In this document: piece by piece, positions 1 to 8,862 of the stretch | How positions within the stretch are numbered: the first letter of the stretch is position 1 | Layout of the letters: every line of letters starts with the position of its first letter | Assembly: GCF_900106035.1 (NCBI RefSeq) | Contig: NZ_FNUC01000002.1 | Coordinates: forward strand, 186,001 to 250,000 | Direction: 5' to 3' | DNA: 64,000 nucleotides | Source: Jiangella alba | Lineage (GTDB): Bacteria > Actinomycetota > Actinomycetes > Jiangellales > Jiangellaceae | Translations under genes and position numbers: made by a program | The notes under the pieces: model-generated | Databases searched by the model: none | Told to the model about the DNA's origin: nothing | Seen by the model: only the letters and a program-made list of their open reading frames with translations

Positions 1-21
1 AGGCCGCGGTTGTCGTCCGCC

Positions 22-125
22 CGCCGGCCCACCGTCGTCGGCGACGTCTGCCGGCCCGCTGGCCCAACGTCGTTGGCGAGTCTGTCGGCTCGCCGGCCAA
101 CCGTCGTCGTCGGCGAGTCTGTCGG
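22..125. repeat. Imperfect tandem repeat, three units of about 34 bp
   Basis: Three diverged units start near 22, 56 and 90. Each is built on a GCCGGCCCACCGTCG-like half followed by GGCGAGTCTGTCGG. Together with the two repeats that follow, they fill the 440 bases upstream of dnaE. I see no credible gene here; the open frame at 125-370 is repetitive Arg/His/Pro and looks non-coding. Confidence 0.7.
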
Positions 126-126
126 T

Positions 127-166
127 GCCCGCCCCTAGGGTGGGCCCCACCCGGGCCGGGAGGGTC
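127..166 (-). repeat. Diverged copy of the palindromic element found at 28.8-29.0 kb
   Basis: Read on the reverse strand this matches the core of the element at 28826-28865: a GC-rich palindrome followed by CCCACCCTA and GGGCGGGC. On the plus strand it reads GCCCGCCCCTAGGGTGGG, then a CCC/GGG-rich palindrome and GGAGGGTC. The palindrome is degraded compared with the two perfect copies, so this is an older or mutated member of a dispersed family. Confidence 0.6.
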
Positions 167-184
167 ATGCCTACCACGGCGAAT

Positions 185-256
185 CGCCACGTCCGCCACC
201 CGCGCCAGGTCCGCCACCCGCGCCACGTCCGCCACCCTCGCCACGTCCGCCACTCC
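185..256. repeat. Tandem repeat, four copies of 18 bp
   Basis: The unit CGCCACGTCCGCCACCCG begins at 185, 203, 221 and 239 with one to three changes per copy. It lies in the non-coding region upstream of dnaE. Confidence 0.85.
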
Positions 257-367
257 CGGCACGCCGACCATCCCGGGACGCCGCCCCGCCCCTCCGCCCG
301 GGCGGCCGCGACCGGACCGCGACGACTCTCCACGGAGTGGCACCGAGACGCTGTCGGAGCCTCGGCA

Positions 368-373
368 TAGGCT
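368..373 (+). promoter_or_regulatory. Candidate -10 box for dnaE
   Basis: TAGGCT matches the actinobacterial TANNNT -10 consensus and would give a leader of about 60 nt before the GTG at 442. No convincing -35 is visible, so this is a weak call. Confidence 0.35.
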
Positions 374-441
374 GTCTCCAGTCCCCGGCGCCCACCCCTG
401 ACCGCCGGTGGAGTGTCTGCGTGAGGAGGCGTCTGAACGTC

Positions 442-3400
442 GTGTCGAGTGCTGCTGGTTCCTCCGGATCGTCGAGCTTCGTGCACCTGCACGTGCACAC
501 CGAATACTCCATGCTCGACGGCGCCGCCCGTCTCGACGACCTCTTCTCGGAGGCCGCGAAACAGGGCATGCCGGCAGTGGCGACCACCGACCACGGCAAC
601 GTGTTCGGCGCCTACGAGTTCTACAAGAAGGCGCAGAAATACGGCGTCAAACCGATCATCGGCACCGAGGCCTACCTCACGCCGCGCACCAGCCGGTTCG
701 ACAAGACGCGGGTGCGGTGGGGCGACGGCGGCGGCGACGACGTCTCGGGGAGCGGCGCCTACACGCACATGACGATGTTCGCCGAGAACACCGGCGGCAT
801 GCACAACCTATTCCGGCTGTCGTCGCTGGCCAGCATCGAGGGCTTCTACTTCAAGCCGCGCATGGACCGCGAGCTGCTGCAGCAGTACTCCGCCGGCATC
901 ATCGCGACCACCGGCTGCCCCAGCGGCGAGGTGCAGACGTTCCTGCGGCTGGGCAAGTACGACGAGGCCATCAAGGCGGCGTCGGAGTTCCGCGACATCT
1001 TCGGCAAGGACAACTTCTTCCTCGAGCTGATGGACCACGGGCTCGGCATCGAGACCCGCGTCCGCGAAGACCTCCTGCGGCTGGGCAAGGACCTCGGGCT
1101 GCCGCTGCTGGCCACCAACGACCTCCACTACACCCACAAGGCCGACCACGAGGCGCACGCCGTCCTGCTGTGCGTGCAGTCCGGTTCCACTCTCGCCGAC
1201 CCCAAGCGGTTCAAGTTCGACGCCGAGGACTTCTACCTCAAGACCGCGGCCGAGATGCGCGAGAAGTGGGCCGACTACCCCGAGGCCTGCGACAACACCC
1301 TCCTCATCGCCGAGCGCTGCGACGTCAAGTTCGTCGAGGAGGCCGGCAAGTACATGCCGCGCTACCCGGTGCCCGACGGCGAGGACGAGGTGTCCTGGTT
1401 CGTCAAGGAGGTCGAGCGCGGGCTGCACCAGCGCTTCCCCGGCGGCATCACCGACGACGTCCGCAAGCGCGCCGACTACGAGACCGAGGTCGTCACCACC
1501 AAGGGCTACGCCGGCTACTACCTCGTCGTCGCCGACTTCATCAACTGGGCCAAGGACAACGGCATCCGGGTCGGCCCGGGCCGCGGGTCGGGCGCGGGGT
1601 CCATCGCGGCGTACGCCATGGGCATCACCGACCTCGACCCCATCCCGCACGGGCTCATCTTCGAGCGGTTCCTCAACCCCGAGCGCAAGTCGATGCCCGA
1701 CTTCGACATCGACTTCGACGAGCGCCGGCGGGGTGAGGTCATCCGCTACGTCACCGAGAAGTACGGCACCGACCACGTCGCGCAGATCGTCACCTACGGC
1801 ACCATCAAGGCCAAGCAGGCCATCAAGGACGCCAGCCGGGTGCTGGGCAACCCGTTCGCGGTCGGCGAGCGCATCACCAAGGCCATGCCGCCGGCCGTCA
1901 TGGGCAAGGACATCCCGCTGTCGGGCATCTTCGATCCCGAGCACAAGCGGTACGCCGAGGCGGGCGAGTTCCGCTCGCTGTACGAGTCCGACGTCGAGGT
2001 CCGCCGGGTCGTCGACACCGCCAAGGGCCTCGAGAACCTGAAGCGCCAGTGGGGCGTGCACGCGGCCGGCGTCATCATGTCGTCGGCGCCGCTGCTCGAC
2101 ACCATCCCGGTGATGAAGCGCGAGCAGGACGGCGCCATCATCACCCAGTTCGACTACCCGACCTGTGAAGAGCTCGGGCTGGTCAAGATGGACTTCCTGG
2201 GCCTGCGCAACCTCACCATCCTCGACGACGCGCTGAAGAACATCGTCCGCAACGGCAAGGACGCCATCGTCCTCGAGGAGCTGCCGCTCGACGACCGCGG
2301 CACGTACGACCTGCTCGGCCGCGGCGACTCCCTGGGCGTCTTCCAGCTCGACGGCGGGCCCATGCGCTCGCTGCTGCGGCAGATGAAGCCCGACAACTTC
2401 GAGGACATCTCCGCGCTCATCGCGCTGTACCGCCCCGGCCCCATGGGCGCGAACAGCCACATCAACTACGCGCTGCGCAAGAACAACCAGCAGCCCATCA
2501 CGCCCATCCACCCCGAGCTGGCCGAGGCGCTCGAACCCATCCTCGGCACCACGTACGGCCTGATCATCTACCAAGAGCAGGTCATGGCCATCGCCCAGCA
2601 GCTCGGCGGGTACTCGCTCGGAAAGGCCGACCTGCTCCGGCGGGCCATGGGCAAGAAGAAGCGCGAGGTCCTCGACGCCGAGTACGTGCCGTTCTCCGAC
2701 GGCATGAAGGCCAACGGCTTCGGCGACGCCGCCATCAAGACGCTCTGGGACATCCTGGTCCCGTTCTCCGACTACGCGTTCAACAAGGCGCACAGCGCGG
2801 CCTACGGCGTCATCGCGTACTGGACCGGCTACCTCAAGGCGCACTACCCGGCCGAGTACATGGCCGCGGTGCTCACGTCGGTCCGCGACGACAAGGACAA
2901 GACGGCGCTGTACCTGTCCGAGTGCCGCCGCATGGGCATCAAGGTGCTGCCGCCCGACGTCAACGAGTCGGCCGGCGACTTCACCCCGGTCGGCACCGAC
3001 ATCCGCTTCGGCCTCACCGCCATCCGCAACGTGGGTGCCAACGTCGTCGACGGCATCGTCGCGGCCCGGCAGGAGAAGGGCCGGTTCGAGACGTTCCCGG
3101 ACTTCATGGACAAGGTCCCGGTGCACGTCTGCAACAAACGTGTGGTCGAGTCGCTGGTCCGGGCCGGCGCGTTCGACTCCCTCGGCTACGCCCGGCGCGC
3201 GCTGGCCGCCGTCGTCGATGACGCCGTCGACACCGTCATCTCGCTCAAGCGCAACGAGGCGGTCGGCCAGTTCGACCTCTTCGGCGGCGCGGGCGACGAC
3301 GCCGCCGGCGGCTTCGAGGTCCAGGTCCCCGAGCTGACCGAGTGGGACAAGAAGCAGAAGCTGGCGTTCGAGCGCGAGATGCTCGGCCTGTACGTCTCCG

Positions 3401-3981
3401 ACCACCCGCTGCTCGGGCTCGAGCACGTCATCGCCAACGCGTCCGACCGGCCCATCTCGGCGCTCGCCGACGAGAACGAGGTCCCCAACGGCACCACCAT
3501 CAACGTCGGCGGGCTCATCACGTCGCTGCAGCGCAAGGTCAGCAAGCGCGGCGACACCTGGGCCATCGTCACGATCGAAGACCTCGAGGGCTCCATCGAG
3601 GCGATGTTCTTCCCGGCCACCTACCAGCTGTACGCGCTGCAGCTGGCCGAGGACGAGATCGTCGTGGTCAAGGGCCGGCTCGACCGCCGCGAAGAGGCGC
3701 CGCAGCTCATCGCGGCCGAGCTGAGCATGCCCGACCTCTCCGACGGGCCGTCCGGGCCGGTCGTCGTCACCATGGCGATGACGCGCTGCACGCCGCCGGT
3801 GGTCGAGCGGCTCAAGGACGTCCTGACGACCCATCCCGGCGCCACCCCGGTGCACCTGAAGCTCACCGGGCCCAGCCGCACCACCGTCATGAAGCTCGAC
3901 GACCGGCTGCGGGTCACCCCGTCCACGGCGCTCATGGGCGACCTCAAGCAGCTCCTGGGCCCCACGTGTCTGGCGTCGTGA
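442..3981 (+). CDS. dnaE: DNA polymerase III subunit alpha
   Basis: Replicative DNA polymerase catalytic subunit, 1179 residues from this start, normal for DnaE1. The PHP domain opens the protein (VHLHVHTEYSMLDG, then TDHGNVFG). The palm contains GPGRGSGAGS and the catalytic acidic run PDFDIDFDE. A helix-hairpin-helix region and a C-terminal OB-fold (NVGGLITSLQRKVSKRG) follow. GTG at 442 is preferred: AGGAGG lies at 424-429, and the residues encoded upstream (frame open to 337) look non-coding. The stop overlaps the GTG of the next gene. The acting 3'-5' exonuclease in this family is usually either the PHP domain or a separate epsilon subunit; the sequence does not decide which. Confidence 0.97.
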   Translation: MSSAAGSSGSSSFVHLHVHTEYSMLDGAARLDDLFSEAAKQGMPAVATTDHGNVFGAYEFYKKAQKYGVKPIIGTEAYLTPRTSRFDKTRVRWGDGGGDDVSGSGAYTHMTMFAENTGGMHNLFRLSSLASIEGFYFKPRMDRELLQQYSAGIIATTGCPSGEVQTFLRLGKYDEAIKAASEFRDIFGKDNFFLELMDHGLGIETRVREDLLRLGKDLGLPLLATNDLHYTHKADHEAHAVLLCVQSGSTLADPKRFKFDAEDFYLKTAAEMREKWADYPEACDNTLLIAERCDVKFVEEAGKYMPRYPVPDGEDEVSWFVKEVERGLHQRFPGGITDDVRKRADYETEVVTTKGYAGYYLVVADFINWAKDNGIRVGPGRGSGAGSIAAYAMGITDLDPIPHGLIFERFLNPERKSMPDFDIDFDERRRGEVIRYVTEKYGTDHVAQIVTYGTIKAKQAIKDASRVLGNPFAVGERITKAMPPAVMGKDIPLSGIFDPEHKRYAEAGEFRSLYESDVEVRRVVDTAKGLENLKRQWGVHAAGVIMSSAPLLDTIPVMKREQDGAIITQFDYPTCEELGLVKMDFLGLRNLTILDDALKNIVRNGKDAIVLEELPLDDRGTYDLLGRGDSLGVFQLDGGPMRSLLRQMKPDNFEDISALIALYRPGPMGANSHINYALRKNNQQPITPIHPELAEALEPILGTTYGLIIYQEQVMAIAQQLGGYSLGKADLLRRAMGKKKREVLDAEYVPFSDGMKANGFGDAAIKTLWDILVPFSDYAFNKAHSAAYGVIAYWTGYLKAHYPAEYMAAVLTSVRDDKDKTALYLSECRRMGIKVLPPDVNESAGDFTPVGTDIRFGLTAIRNVGANVVDGIVAARQEKGRFETFPDFMDKVPVHVCNKRVVESLVRAGAFDSLGYARRALAAVVDDAVDTVISLKRNEAVGQFDLFGGAGDDAAGGFEVQVPELTEWDKKQKLAFEREMLGLYVSDHPLLGLEHVIANASDRPISALADENEVPNGTTINVGGLITSLQRKVSKRGDTWAIVTIEDLEGSIEAMFFPATYQLYALQLAEDEIVVVKGRLDRREEAPQLIAAELSMPDLSDGPSGPVVVTMAMTRCTPPVVERLKDVLTTHPGATPVHLKLTGPSRTTVMKLDDRLRVTPSTALMGDLKQLLGPTCLAS

Positions 3982-4502
3982 CCACGCGCGCCGAGCGGCT
4001 GGGGCACGGCGCGCCGAGCAGCACCCGCGTCGTCGTCCAGATCGTCGTCGTGTCGGTCGTCGCGGGCGTGCTCCTGGGCGTGCTGTGGTGGCTGCTGGCG
4101 CCCGACGTGCACGGCGTCGTCGTCAACGGCGGGCTGGGCTACGACTCCCGCGAGGGCCAGCACCTGTTCACCCGCGACGCCGTGTTCGCGCTGCTCAGCG
4201 CCGGGTTCGGGTTGCTGTTGTCGGCCGTCTTCGTGGTCTGGCACCGGCGCAACCCGGTGACGGTCCTGGTGTCGCTGGCCGCCATGGGCGTCGTCGCGTC
4301 CCTCATCGCCCGGTTCGTGGGCGAGTTCCTGGGCCCCGACGGCAGCGTGTCCGGGCTCGCCGACGGCGCTGACGTGCTGCTGCCGCTCGAGTTGAAGTCC
4401 ACCGCGGCGCTGCTCGTCTGGTCGATGGTGGCCGTCGTCGTCGCAGCGGTCGTCGCGTTGTTCCGCGAAGACCGCACCCCCTGGTCGCCCCCCGGCGTGT
4501 AG
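3978..4502 (+). CDS. Four-helix membrane protein of unknown function
   Basis: 174 residues, translationally coupled to dnaE through a GTGA overlap. A GTG at 3966 is a possible earlier start. Four hydrophobic segments lie at roughly residues 18-40, 65-88, 95-118 and 145-168, with a soluble loop (VNGGLGYDSREGQHLF) between the first two. This layout, and a place next to a housekeeping gene, resembles the actinobacterial DUF2567 family, but I recognise it only by general form. No catalytic motif is visible. Confidence 0.75.
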   Translation: MTTRAERLGHGAPSSTRVVVQIVVVSVVAGVLLGVLWWLLAPDVHGVVVNGGLGYDSREGQHLFTRDAVFALLSAGFGLLLSAVFVVWHRRNPVTVLVSLAAMGVVASLIARFVGEFLGPDGSVSGLADGADVLLPLELKSTAALLVWSMVAVVVAAVVALFREDRTPWSPPGV

Positions 4503-4506
4503 CGGT

Positions 4507-5004
4507 CTAGCTGGTCCGGCCGATGGTGGCGGTCTTCGCGCCGGTCAGCCGGACGAGGTCGGCCGGCGTGATCTCGACGTCGAGACCCCGGCGACCGGCC
4601 GAGACGAACACCGTCGGGTAGCCGTAGGCCGACTCGTCGACGATGGTGGGCAGCCGGCGCCGCTGCCCGAACGGACTGATTCCCCCGACCACATAGCCGG
4701 TGGCCCGTTCAGCCTGCGACGTGGCGGCCATGACCGCCTTCTTGCCGGAGGCGGCGCGAGCCAGCGACTTGAGGTCCAGCGACCCCGACACGGGCACCAC
4801 GGCGACGACGAGCTCGTCGTCGACCTCGGCCAGCAGGGTCTTGAAGACGCGCGTCGGCACGACGCCGAGGGCGCGGGCAGCCTCCAGGCCGAACGACGGC
4901 GCGGAGGTGTCGTGGTGGTACGGGTGCACGGTGAACGGCACTCCTGCTCGCTCCAGCACCAGCGTTGCCGGTGTTCCTGTGCGCTGGCGTGTTGTTGTCC
5001 CCAT
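4507..5004 (-). CDS. ybaK: Cys-tRNA(Pro)/Cys-tRNA deacylase of the YbaK/EbsC family
   Basis: 165 residues covering the whole YbaK fold. It hydrolyses Cys mischarged onto tRNA(Pro), a trans-editing role in translation fidelity. Family landmarks are the lysine in RVFKTLLAEVD, the block KKAVMAATSQAERATGYVVGG and the loop GGISPFGQRRRLPT. It is convergent with the preceding membrane protein gene, which ends only four bases away. A TAGATT box six bases upstream of the ATG suggests a leaderless transcript. Confidence 0.93.
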   Translation of the reverse strand: MGTTTRQRTGTPATLVLERAGVPFTVHPYHHDTSAPSFGLEAARALGVVPTRVFKTLLAEVDDELVVAVVPVSGSLDLKSLARAASGKKAVMAATSQAERATGYVVGGISPFGQRRRLPTIVDESAYGYPTVFVSAGRRGLDVEITPADLVRLTGAKTATIGRTS

Positions 5005-5010
5005 TAGGGC

Positions 5011-5016
5011 AATCTA
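5011..5016 (-). promoter_or_regulatory. -10 box of a leaderless ybaK promoter
   Basis: On the reverse strand TAGATT is followed by six bases and the ATG at 5004, so transcription should begin at or within a base of the start codon. No Shine-Dalgarno is present. Confidence 0.55.
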
Positions 5017-5187
5017 GACCCAACCAGCGCTATTCGTCATCGCACGCGCCGCGTTTCGATCATCCGTCAACCCAGTTGTTACCAGCGCTATATCGCTGCC
5101 CCCCGGTACGGACCGGTGGCACGATCCGGCCGTCGTTTAGGGTGGTCCGACCACACTCTCAACGACGCCTCGCGGAGGACGCCCGCC

Positions 5188-6162
5188 ATGCCGTTGTTCG
5201 ACAAGCCCCTGTCCGAGCTGCGCGATTATCGCCCTGAGCGCGACGAGCAGCCCGATTTCGATGAGTTCTGGTCGCGGACGCTCGACGAAGCCGCACAGTT
5301 CCCACTGGACGCGCAGTTCACCCCGTACGACGCGGCGCTGAGCCTGGTCGACGTGTACGACGTGCGGTTCTCCGGCTGGGGCGGGCACCGCATCGCCGGC
5401 TGGCTGATCCTGCCGGCCGGCGCGACCGAGCCGCTGCCCACGGTGGTGCACTACATCGGCTACGGCGGCGGGCGCGGCTTCCCGCACGACTGGCTGTCCT
5501 CGCCGGTGGCCGGGTTCGCGACCTTCGTCATGGACACCCGTGGGCAGGGCTCCAACGGCACCCCGGGCGACACCCCCGACCCGGTCGGCGGGAAGAACGC
5601 GCAGACCCCGGGGTTCATGACCCGCGGCGTGATGGACCCGGACGACTACTACTACCGCCGCGTCTTCACCGACGCCGTCCGCGCCGTCGACGCCGCGCTC
5701 ACCCACCCGCTGGTCGACGCGTCGCGGGTGGTCATCGCCGGCGGCAGCCAGGGCGGCGGTATCGCCACCGCGGTCGCCGGGCTGCGTACCGGCCTGGCCG
5801 GCGCCATGTTCGACGTCCCGTTCCTCACCGGGTACCGGCGCGCCACCGAGATCGTCGAGACGCTGCCGTACTACGAGATCGCCCGCTACCTGTCCATCCA
5901 CCGCGACCACGAGGAGCAGGTGTTCCGCACCCTGTCCTACTTCGACGGCATGAACTTCGCCGCCCGCGCGACCTCTCCCGCCCTCTACAGCGTCGCGCTG
6001 ATGGACACCACCTGCCCGCCGTCGACGGTGTTCGCCTCCTACAACCACTACGCCGGGCCGAAGGAGATCAGGGTCTGGCCCTACAACAAGCACGAAGGCG
6101 GCCAGACCTTCCAGACCCGCGAACAGCTGCGCTGGCTGCGCGACATCGCCAAGAACTCCTGA
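5188..6162 (+). CDS. Acetylxylan esterase / cephalosporin-C deacetylase family hydrolase
   Basis: 324 residues, full length for the AXE1 family of alpha/beta hydrolases, which remove acetyl groups from xylo-oligosaccharides and related esters. The nucleophile Ser lies in GGSQGGG, the Asp in MDTTCPPST and the His in NKHEGGQ. No signal peptide is seen, so it is probably cytoplasmic and acts on imported acetylated sugars. ATG at 5188 has GGAGG at 5174-5178; the frame stays open upstream but lacks a site. The downstream IclR, KDPG aldolase and sugar-acid kinase genes fit a polysaccharide-catabolism block. Confidence 0.88.
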   Translation: MPLFDKPLSELRDYRPERDEQPDFDEFWSRTLDEAAQFPLDAQFTPYDAALSLVDVYDVRFSGWGGHRIAGWLILPAGATEPLPTVVHYIGYGGGRGFPHDWLSSPVAGFATFVMDTRGQGSNGTPGDTPDPVGGKNAQTPGFMTRGVMDPDDYYYRRVFTDAVRAVDAALTHPLVDASRVVIAGGSQGGGIATAVAGLRTGLAGAMFDVPFLTGYRRATEIVETLPYYEIARYLSIHRDHEEQVFRTLSYFDGMNFAARATSPALYSVALMDTTCPPSTVFASYNHYAGPKEIRVWPYNKHEGGQTFQTREQLRWLRDIAKNS

Positions 6163-6170
6163 CACCCGCG

Positions 6171-6196
6171 GCGGGGCGGCCACGCGGCCGCCCCGC
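6171..6196 (+). terminator. GC-rich terminator hairpin after the esterase
   Basis: Perfect 11-bp stem GCGGGGCGGCC / GGCCGCCCCGC with an ACGC loop, nine bases after the esterase stop. It has no T-run, as is common in actinomycetes. Confidence 0.65.
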
Positions 6197-6225
6197 CACG
6201 GCGGGCCGATAGGATGGGCTCACTA

Positions 6226-6251
6226 CACAACGTCGTTGTGCATAGCGCAAC
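6226..6251. promoter_or_regulatory. IclR-type operator
   Basis: GTTGTGCATAGCGCAAC at 6235-6251 is a near-perfect inverted repeat around ATA and fits the known IclR-family pattern GTT..GCATA.C..AAC. A second palindrome, CACAACG-T-CGTTGTG (6226-6240), overlaps its left half. Both lie just upstream of the iclR start, implying autoregulation and probably control of the downstream eda/kinase genes. Confidence 0.75.
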
Positions 6252-6264
6252 GGAAGGTGAGCCG

Positions 6265-7023
6265 GTGGAGCGGAACAACTCGTCGTCGCTGCGACGGGGG
6301 ATCGCGTTGCTCGACGCGGTGGCCACGGCCACGCCGTCGGGCGGGGCGACGCTGACCGAGCTGGCCGCCGCCGTCGGCGTGCACAAGAGCTCGGCGCTGC
6401 GGCTGCTCGCGCCCCTCGCCGAGGCCGGCCTCGTCCGCGTCGAGGCCGGACGGCACCTGCTCGGCCCGCGCGCCGCGCAGCTCGGCCGCGGCTACCTCGA
6501 CTCCGTCGACCTGCGCGCGCTGGCCCAGCCGGCGCTGCGCCGCCTGGTCGAGGAGACCGGGGAATCGGTGCACCTCGTGCTGCCCGACCTGCCCGACATG
6601 GTCTACATCGACAAGATCGACGGGCCGGGGCGGGTGCGGATGAACTCCTACGTCGGCTCGCGGCAGCCGGCCCACTCGACCGGCGTCGGCCGCGCCTACC
6701 TCGCCTTCGCCGACCCGAGGGACGTCGACGCGGTGGTCGGGCACGGCCTGGCGGCGCGGACGGAGCGGACGGTGACGGAGCCGGCCGCGTTCCGGGCCGA
6801 GCTGAGCGCCGTCCGCGAGCGCGGCTACGCCGTCGACGACATCGAGAACGAGCCGGACATCCGCTGCGTCGCCGCGCCGGTGTTCGACCACGACGGCGCC
6901 GTCGTCGCCGCCGTCTCCGTCGCCGGGCTGGCCACCCGCGTCACCCCCGACCGGTTCGAGCGGCTCGGCGAGCAGGTCGTCGCCGCCGGCCGGGCCGTCT
7001 CGGACCAACTAGGGGGTGGCTGA
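6265..7023 (+). CDS. IclR family transcriptional regulator
   Basis: 252 residues, standard for the family. The N-terminal winged helix covers roughly residues 5-70 (LRRGIALLDAV ... LTELAAAVGVHKSSALRLLAPLAEAGLV). The C-terminal effector domain includes DIENEPDIRCVAAPVFDHDGAVVAAVSVAG. The GTG at 6265 follows GGAAGG at 6252-6257; the ATG at 6214 lies upstream of the operator and is not used. By context it probably senses a 2-keto-3-deoxy sugar acid. The effector cannot be read from sequence. Confidence 0.9.
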   Translation: MERNNSSSLRRGIALLDAVATATPSGGATLTELAAAVGVHKSSALRLLAPLAEAGLVRVEAGRHLLGPRAAQLGRGYLDSVDLRALAQPALRRLVEETGESVHLVLPDLPDMVYIDKIDGPGRVRMNSYVGSRQPAHSTGVGRAYLAFADPRDVDAVVGHGLAARTERTVTEPAAFRAELSAVRERGYAVDDIENEPDIRCVAAPVFDHDGAVVAAVSVAGLATRVTPDRFERLGEQVVAAGRAVSDQLGGG

Positions 7024-7202
7024 CGGATCTTCGGCGGCGCGGATCGACGCCCAGACGCCGACCAGCGGCGTTGTCGTCGTCGGCCGATGGCACCGCATCG
7101 ACCTCCTCCTCCGCCTTGCTGGACCGACGACTGGACGCCGCCCGCATCCGCCAATATCCGTCAGCCACCCCCAGGCGCACCCCGCCGCAGAGAGGAACCA
7201 CG

Positions 7203-7852
7203 ATGACCGACCGCATCCCCCGAGCCCGCAGCTGCGCGAGACCGGGGTCATGGCGATCCTGCGGGCCCGCTCCGCCGACCGGTTCGGCGACGTCAGCCGC
7301 ACCCTGGTCGACGCCGGCGTCACGTGCCTGGAGATCACGCTGACGTCGCCGGGCGCGCTCGACGCGATCCGCGAGGTCCGCAAGACGCTGCCCGACACCG
7401 TCGACGTCGGGGCGGGCACGGTCGTCGACGCGGAGCAGGCGCGGGCCGTCATCGAGGCGGGGGCCGGGTTCGTCGTGTCGCCGTCGGTCGAGCCGGAGGT
7501 CGTCGCGGTGGCGCGTGCGGCCGGCATCCCGGCGTACCCGGGCGCCTTCACGCCGACGGAGGTCCTGGCAGCCTGGCGGGCCGGCGCCACCGTGGTCAAG
7601 CTGTTCCCCGGCTCGGCGGTCGGGCCGTCGTACATCACGGCACTGCGCGGGCCGTTCCCGGACGTCGCGATCATGCCGACCGGCGGCGTCAGCCTCGACA
7701 ACATCGGCGACTGGATCCGCGCCGGCGCCTCCGGTGTCGGGCTCGGCGGACCGCTGCTGGGCGACGCAGCGGACGGCGGCGACCTCGGCGCGCTGGCCGA
7801 CCGGGCGGCGCGGGCGCTGGCCGCCGTGCGCGACGCGCGGGCGGGCGCATGA
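7203..7852 (+). pseudogene. eda: 2-keto-3-deoxy-6-phosphogluconate aldolase with an apparent -1 frameshift near its start
   Basis: The aldolase cleaves KDPG (or KDPGal) to pyruvate and glyceraldehyde 3-phosphate. The frame from 7220 to the stop encodes a complete core, with the Schiff-base lysine in ATVVKLFPGS and MPTGGVSLDN for phosphate binding. The natural start, ATG at 7203 behind AGAGAGGAA, is in another frame: it reads MTDRIP and joins the aldolase frame (PSPQLRETGVMAIL) only if the five-C run at 7217-7221 had one more base. Otherwise translation must begin at ATG 7250 (200 residues, poor ribosome site) or at a GTG at 7016 that overlaps the iclR stop. It may be a real mutation or a homopolymer sequencing error. 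The stop overlaps the kinase ATG. Confidence 0.8.
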
Positions 7853-8805
7853 ACGGGGGTGGCCGCGCCGGCCTCGTCACGATCGGCGAGGCGATGGCGC
7901 TGGTCGCGGCCGCCGAGACCGGCGGCTGGGCGCACCACCGCGCGGCGCTGGTGTCGGTCGCGGGCGCGGAGCTCAACGTCGCTGTCGGCGTGCGGCGGCT
8001 GGGCCGTCCGGCGACGTGGATCAGCCGGGTCGGCGCCGACGGCTTCGGCGAGCTGATGCTGCGCGAACTGCGCGCCGAGGGGATCACCGCCGTCGCCACC
8101 GTCGACGACACCCGGCCCACCGGCCTCATGGTCAAGGAGCGGCCGAACAGCCTGCACACCCGGGTCCGCTACTACCGGGCCGGCAGCGCGGCGTCGGCGC
8201 TGACGGCGTTCGACCTGCCGCTGGAGCCGATCCAGCAGGCCGCCGTCCTGCACGTCACCGGCATCACCCCGGCGCTCGGCCCCGGCCCGGCGTCGGCGGT
8301 GCAGCTGGCCGTCGACACCGCGAAGGCGGCCGGCACCACCGTCTCGCTGGACCTGAACTACCGGTCGGCGCTGTGGAGCCGTGACGACGCCGGCGCGGCG
8401 CTGGCGCCGCTGGCCCGGCAGGCGGACGTACTGTTCGCGGGGCCGGAGGAGGCGTCGCTGATCGTGCCCGAGGGCGACCCGGCGGACATGGTGCACGCGC
8501 TGGCCGGGCTCGGCCCGCGGCAGGTGGTCATCAAGATGGGCGCCGACGGCGCCGTCTCGCTGGTCGACGGCGAGCTGTGGCGGACCCCGGCCGTCCCGGT
8601 GCAGGTGGTCGACACCGTCGGCGCGGGCGACGCGTTCGTCGCCGGCTACCTCACCGAGCTGATGGACGGCGCGCCCGTCGACCGGCGGCTGGCGACGGCG
8701 GTCGCGGCGGGCGCCTTCGCCTGCACGTCGCTCGGCGACTGGGAGGGGCTGCCGACCCGCGCCGACCTGCCCGCGCTGCGCGCGACCGAGGCGGTGCACC
8801 GCTAG
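7849..8805 (+). CDS. kdgK: PfkB family kinase, probably 2-keto-3-deoxygluconate kinase
   Basis: 318 residues. It phosphorylates a sugar acid, probably KDG, producing the substrate of the adjacent aldolase. PfkB signatures are present: an N-terminal GAELNVAVGVRRLG block and the C-terminal anion hole DTVGAGDAFVAGY with the catalytic Asp. The ATG overlaps the aldolase stop (ATGA), so the two are coupled. Substrate is inferred from context; 2-keto-3-deoxygalactonate or a plain ketohexose are alternatives. Confidence 0.88.
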   Translation: MNGGGRAGLVTIGEAMALVAAAETGGWAHHRAALVSVAGAELNVAVGVRRLGRPATWISRVGADGFGELMLRELRAEGITAVATVDDTRPTGLMVKERPNSLHTRVRYYRAGSAASALTAFDLPLEPIQQAAVLHVTGITPALGPGPASAVQLAVDTAKAAGTTVSLDLNYRSALWSRDDAGAALAPLARQADVLFAGPEEASLIVPEGDPADMVHALAGLGPRQVVIKMGADGAVSLVDGELWRTPAVPVQVVDTVGAGDAFVAGYLTELMDGAPVDRRLATAVAAGAFACTSLGDWEGLPTRADLPALRATEAVHR

Positions 8806-8820
8806 CGTGATAGCGTCGGA

Positions 8821-8846
8821 GAAACGCGAGTGAGCGCTCGTGTTTC
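8821..8846. promoter_or_regulatory. TetR operator
   Basis: Inverted repeat with arms GAAACGCGAG (8821-8830) and CTCGTGTTTC (8837-8846), one mismatch, around TGAGCG. An inner GAGCGCTC is itself palindromic. It sits 16 bases upstream of the tetR start, so autoregulation is likely. Confidence 0.65.
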
Positions 8847-8862
8847 TTCGGCGAGGAGAGCC

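Noticed and set aside
125-370. Open frame upstream of dnaE rich in RHVRHP repeats
   Set aside because: It only translates an 18-bp DNA tandem repeat and a palindromic element, and has no ribosome site or recognisable fold.
808-3855. Very long antisense open frame opposite dnaE (and similar ones opposite gltB, gltD, the ABC genes and trpE)
   Set aside because: In high-GC DNA the frame opposite third-position-GC-rich codons lacks stops. The translations are rich in Gly, Arg, Asp and Val with no domain motifs, while the plus strand holds clear genes.
7016-7202. N-terminal extension of the aldolase from a GTG overlapping the iclR stop
   Set aside because: The extra residues are Arg/Pro-rich and unlike any aldolase. 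A ribosome site and ATG at 7203 mark the natural start, so a frameshift is the simpler reading.
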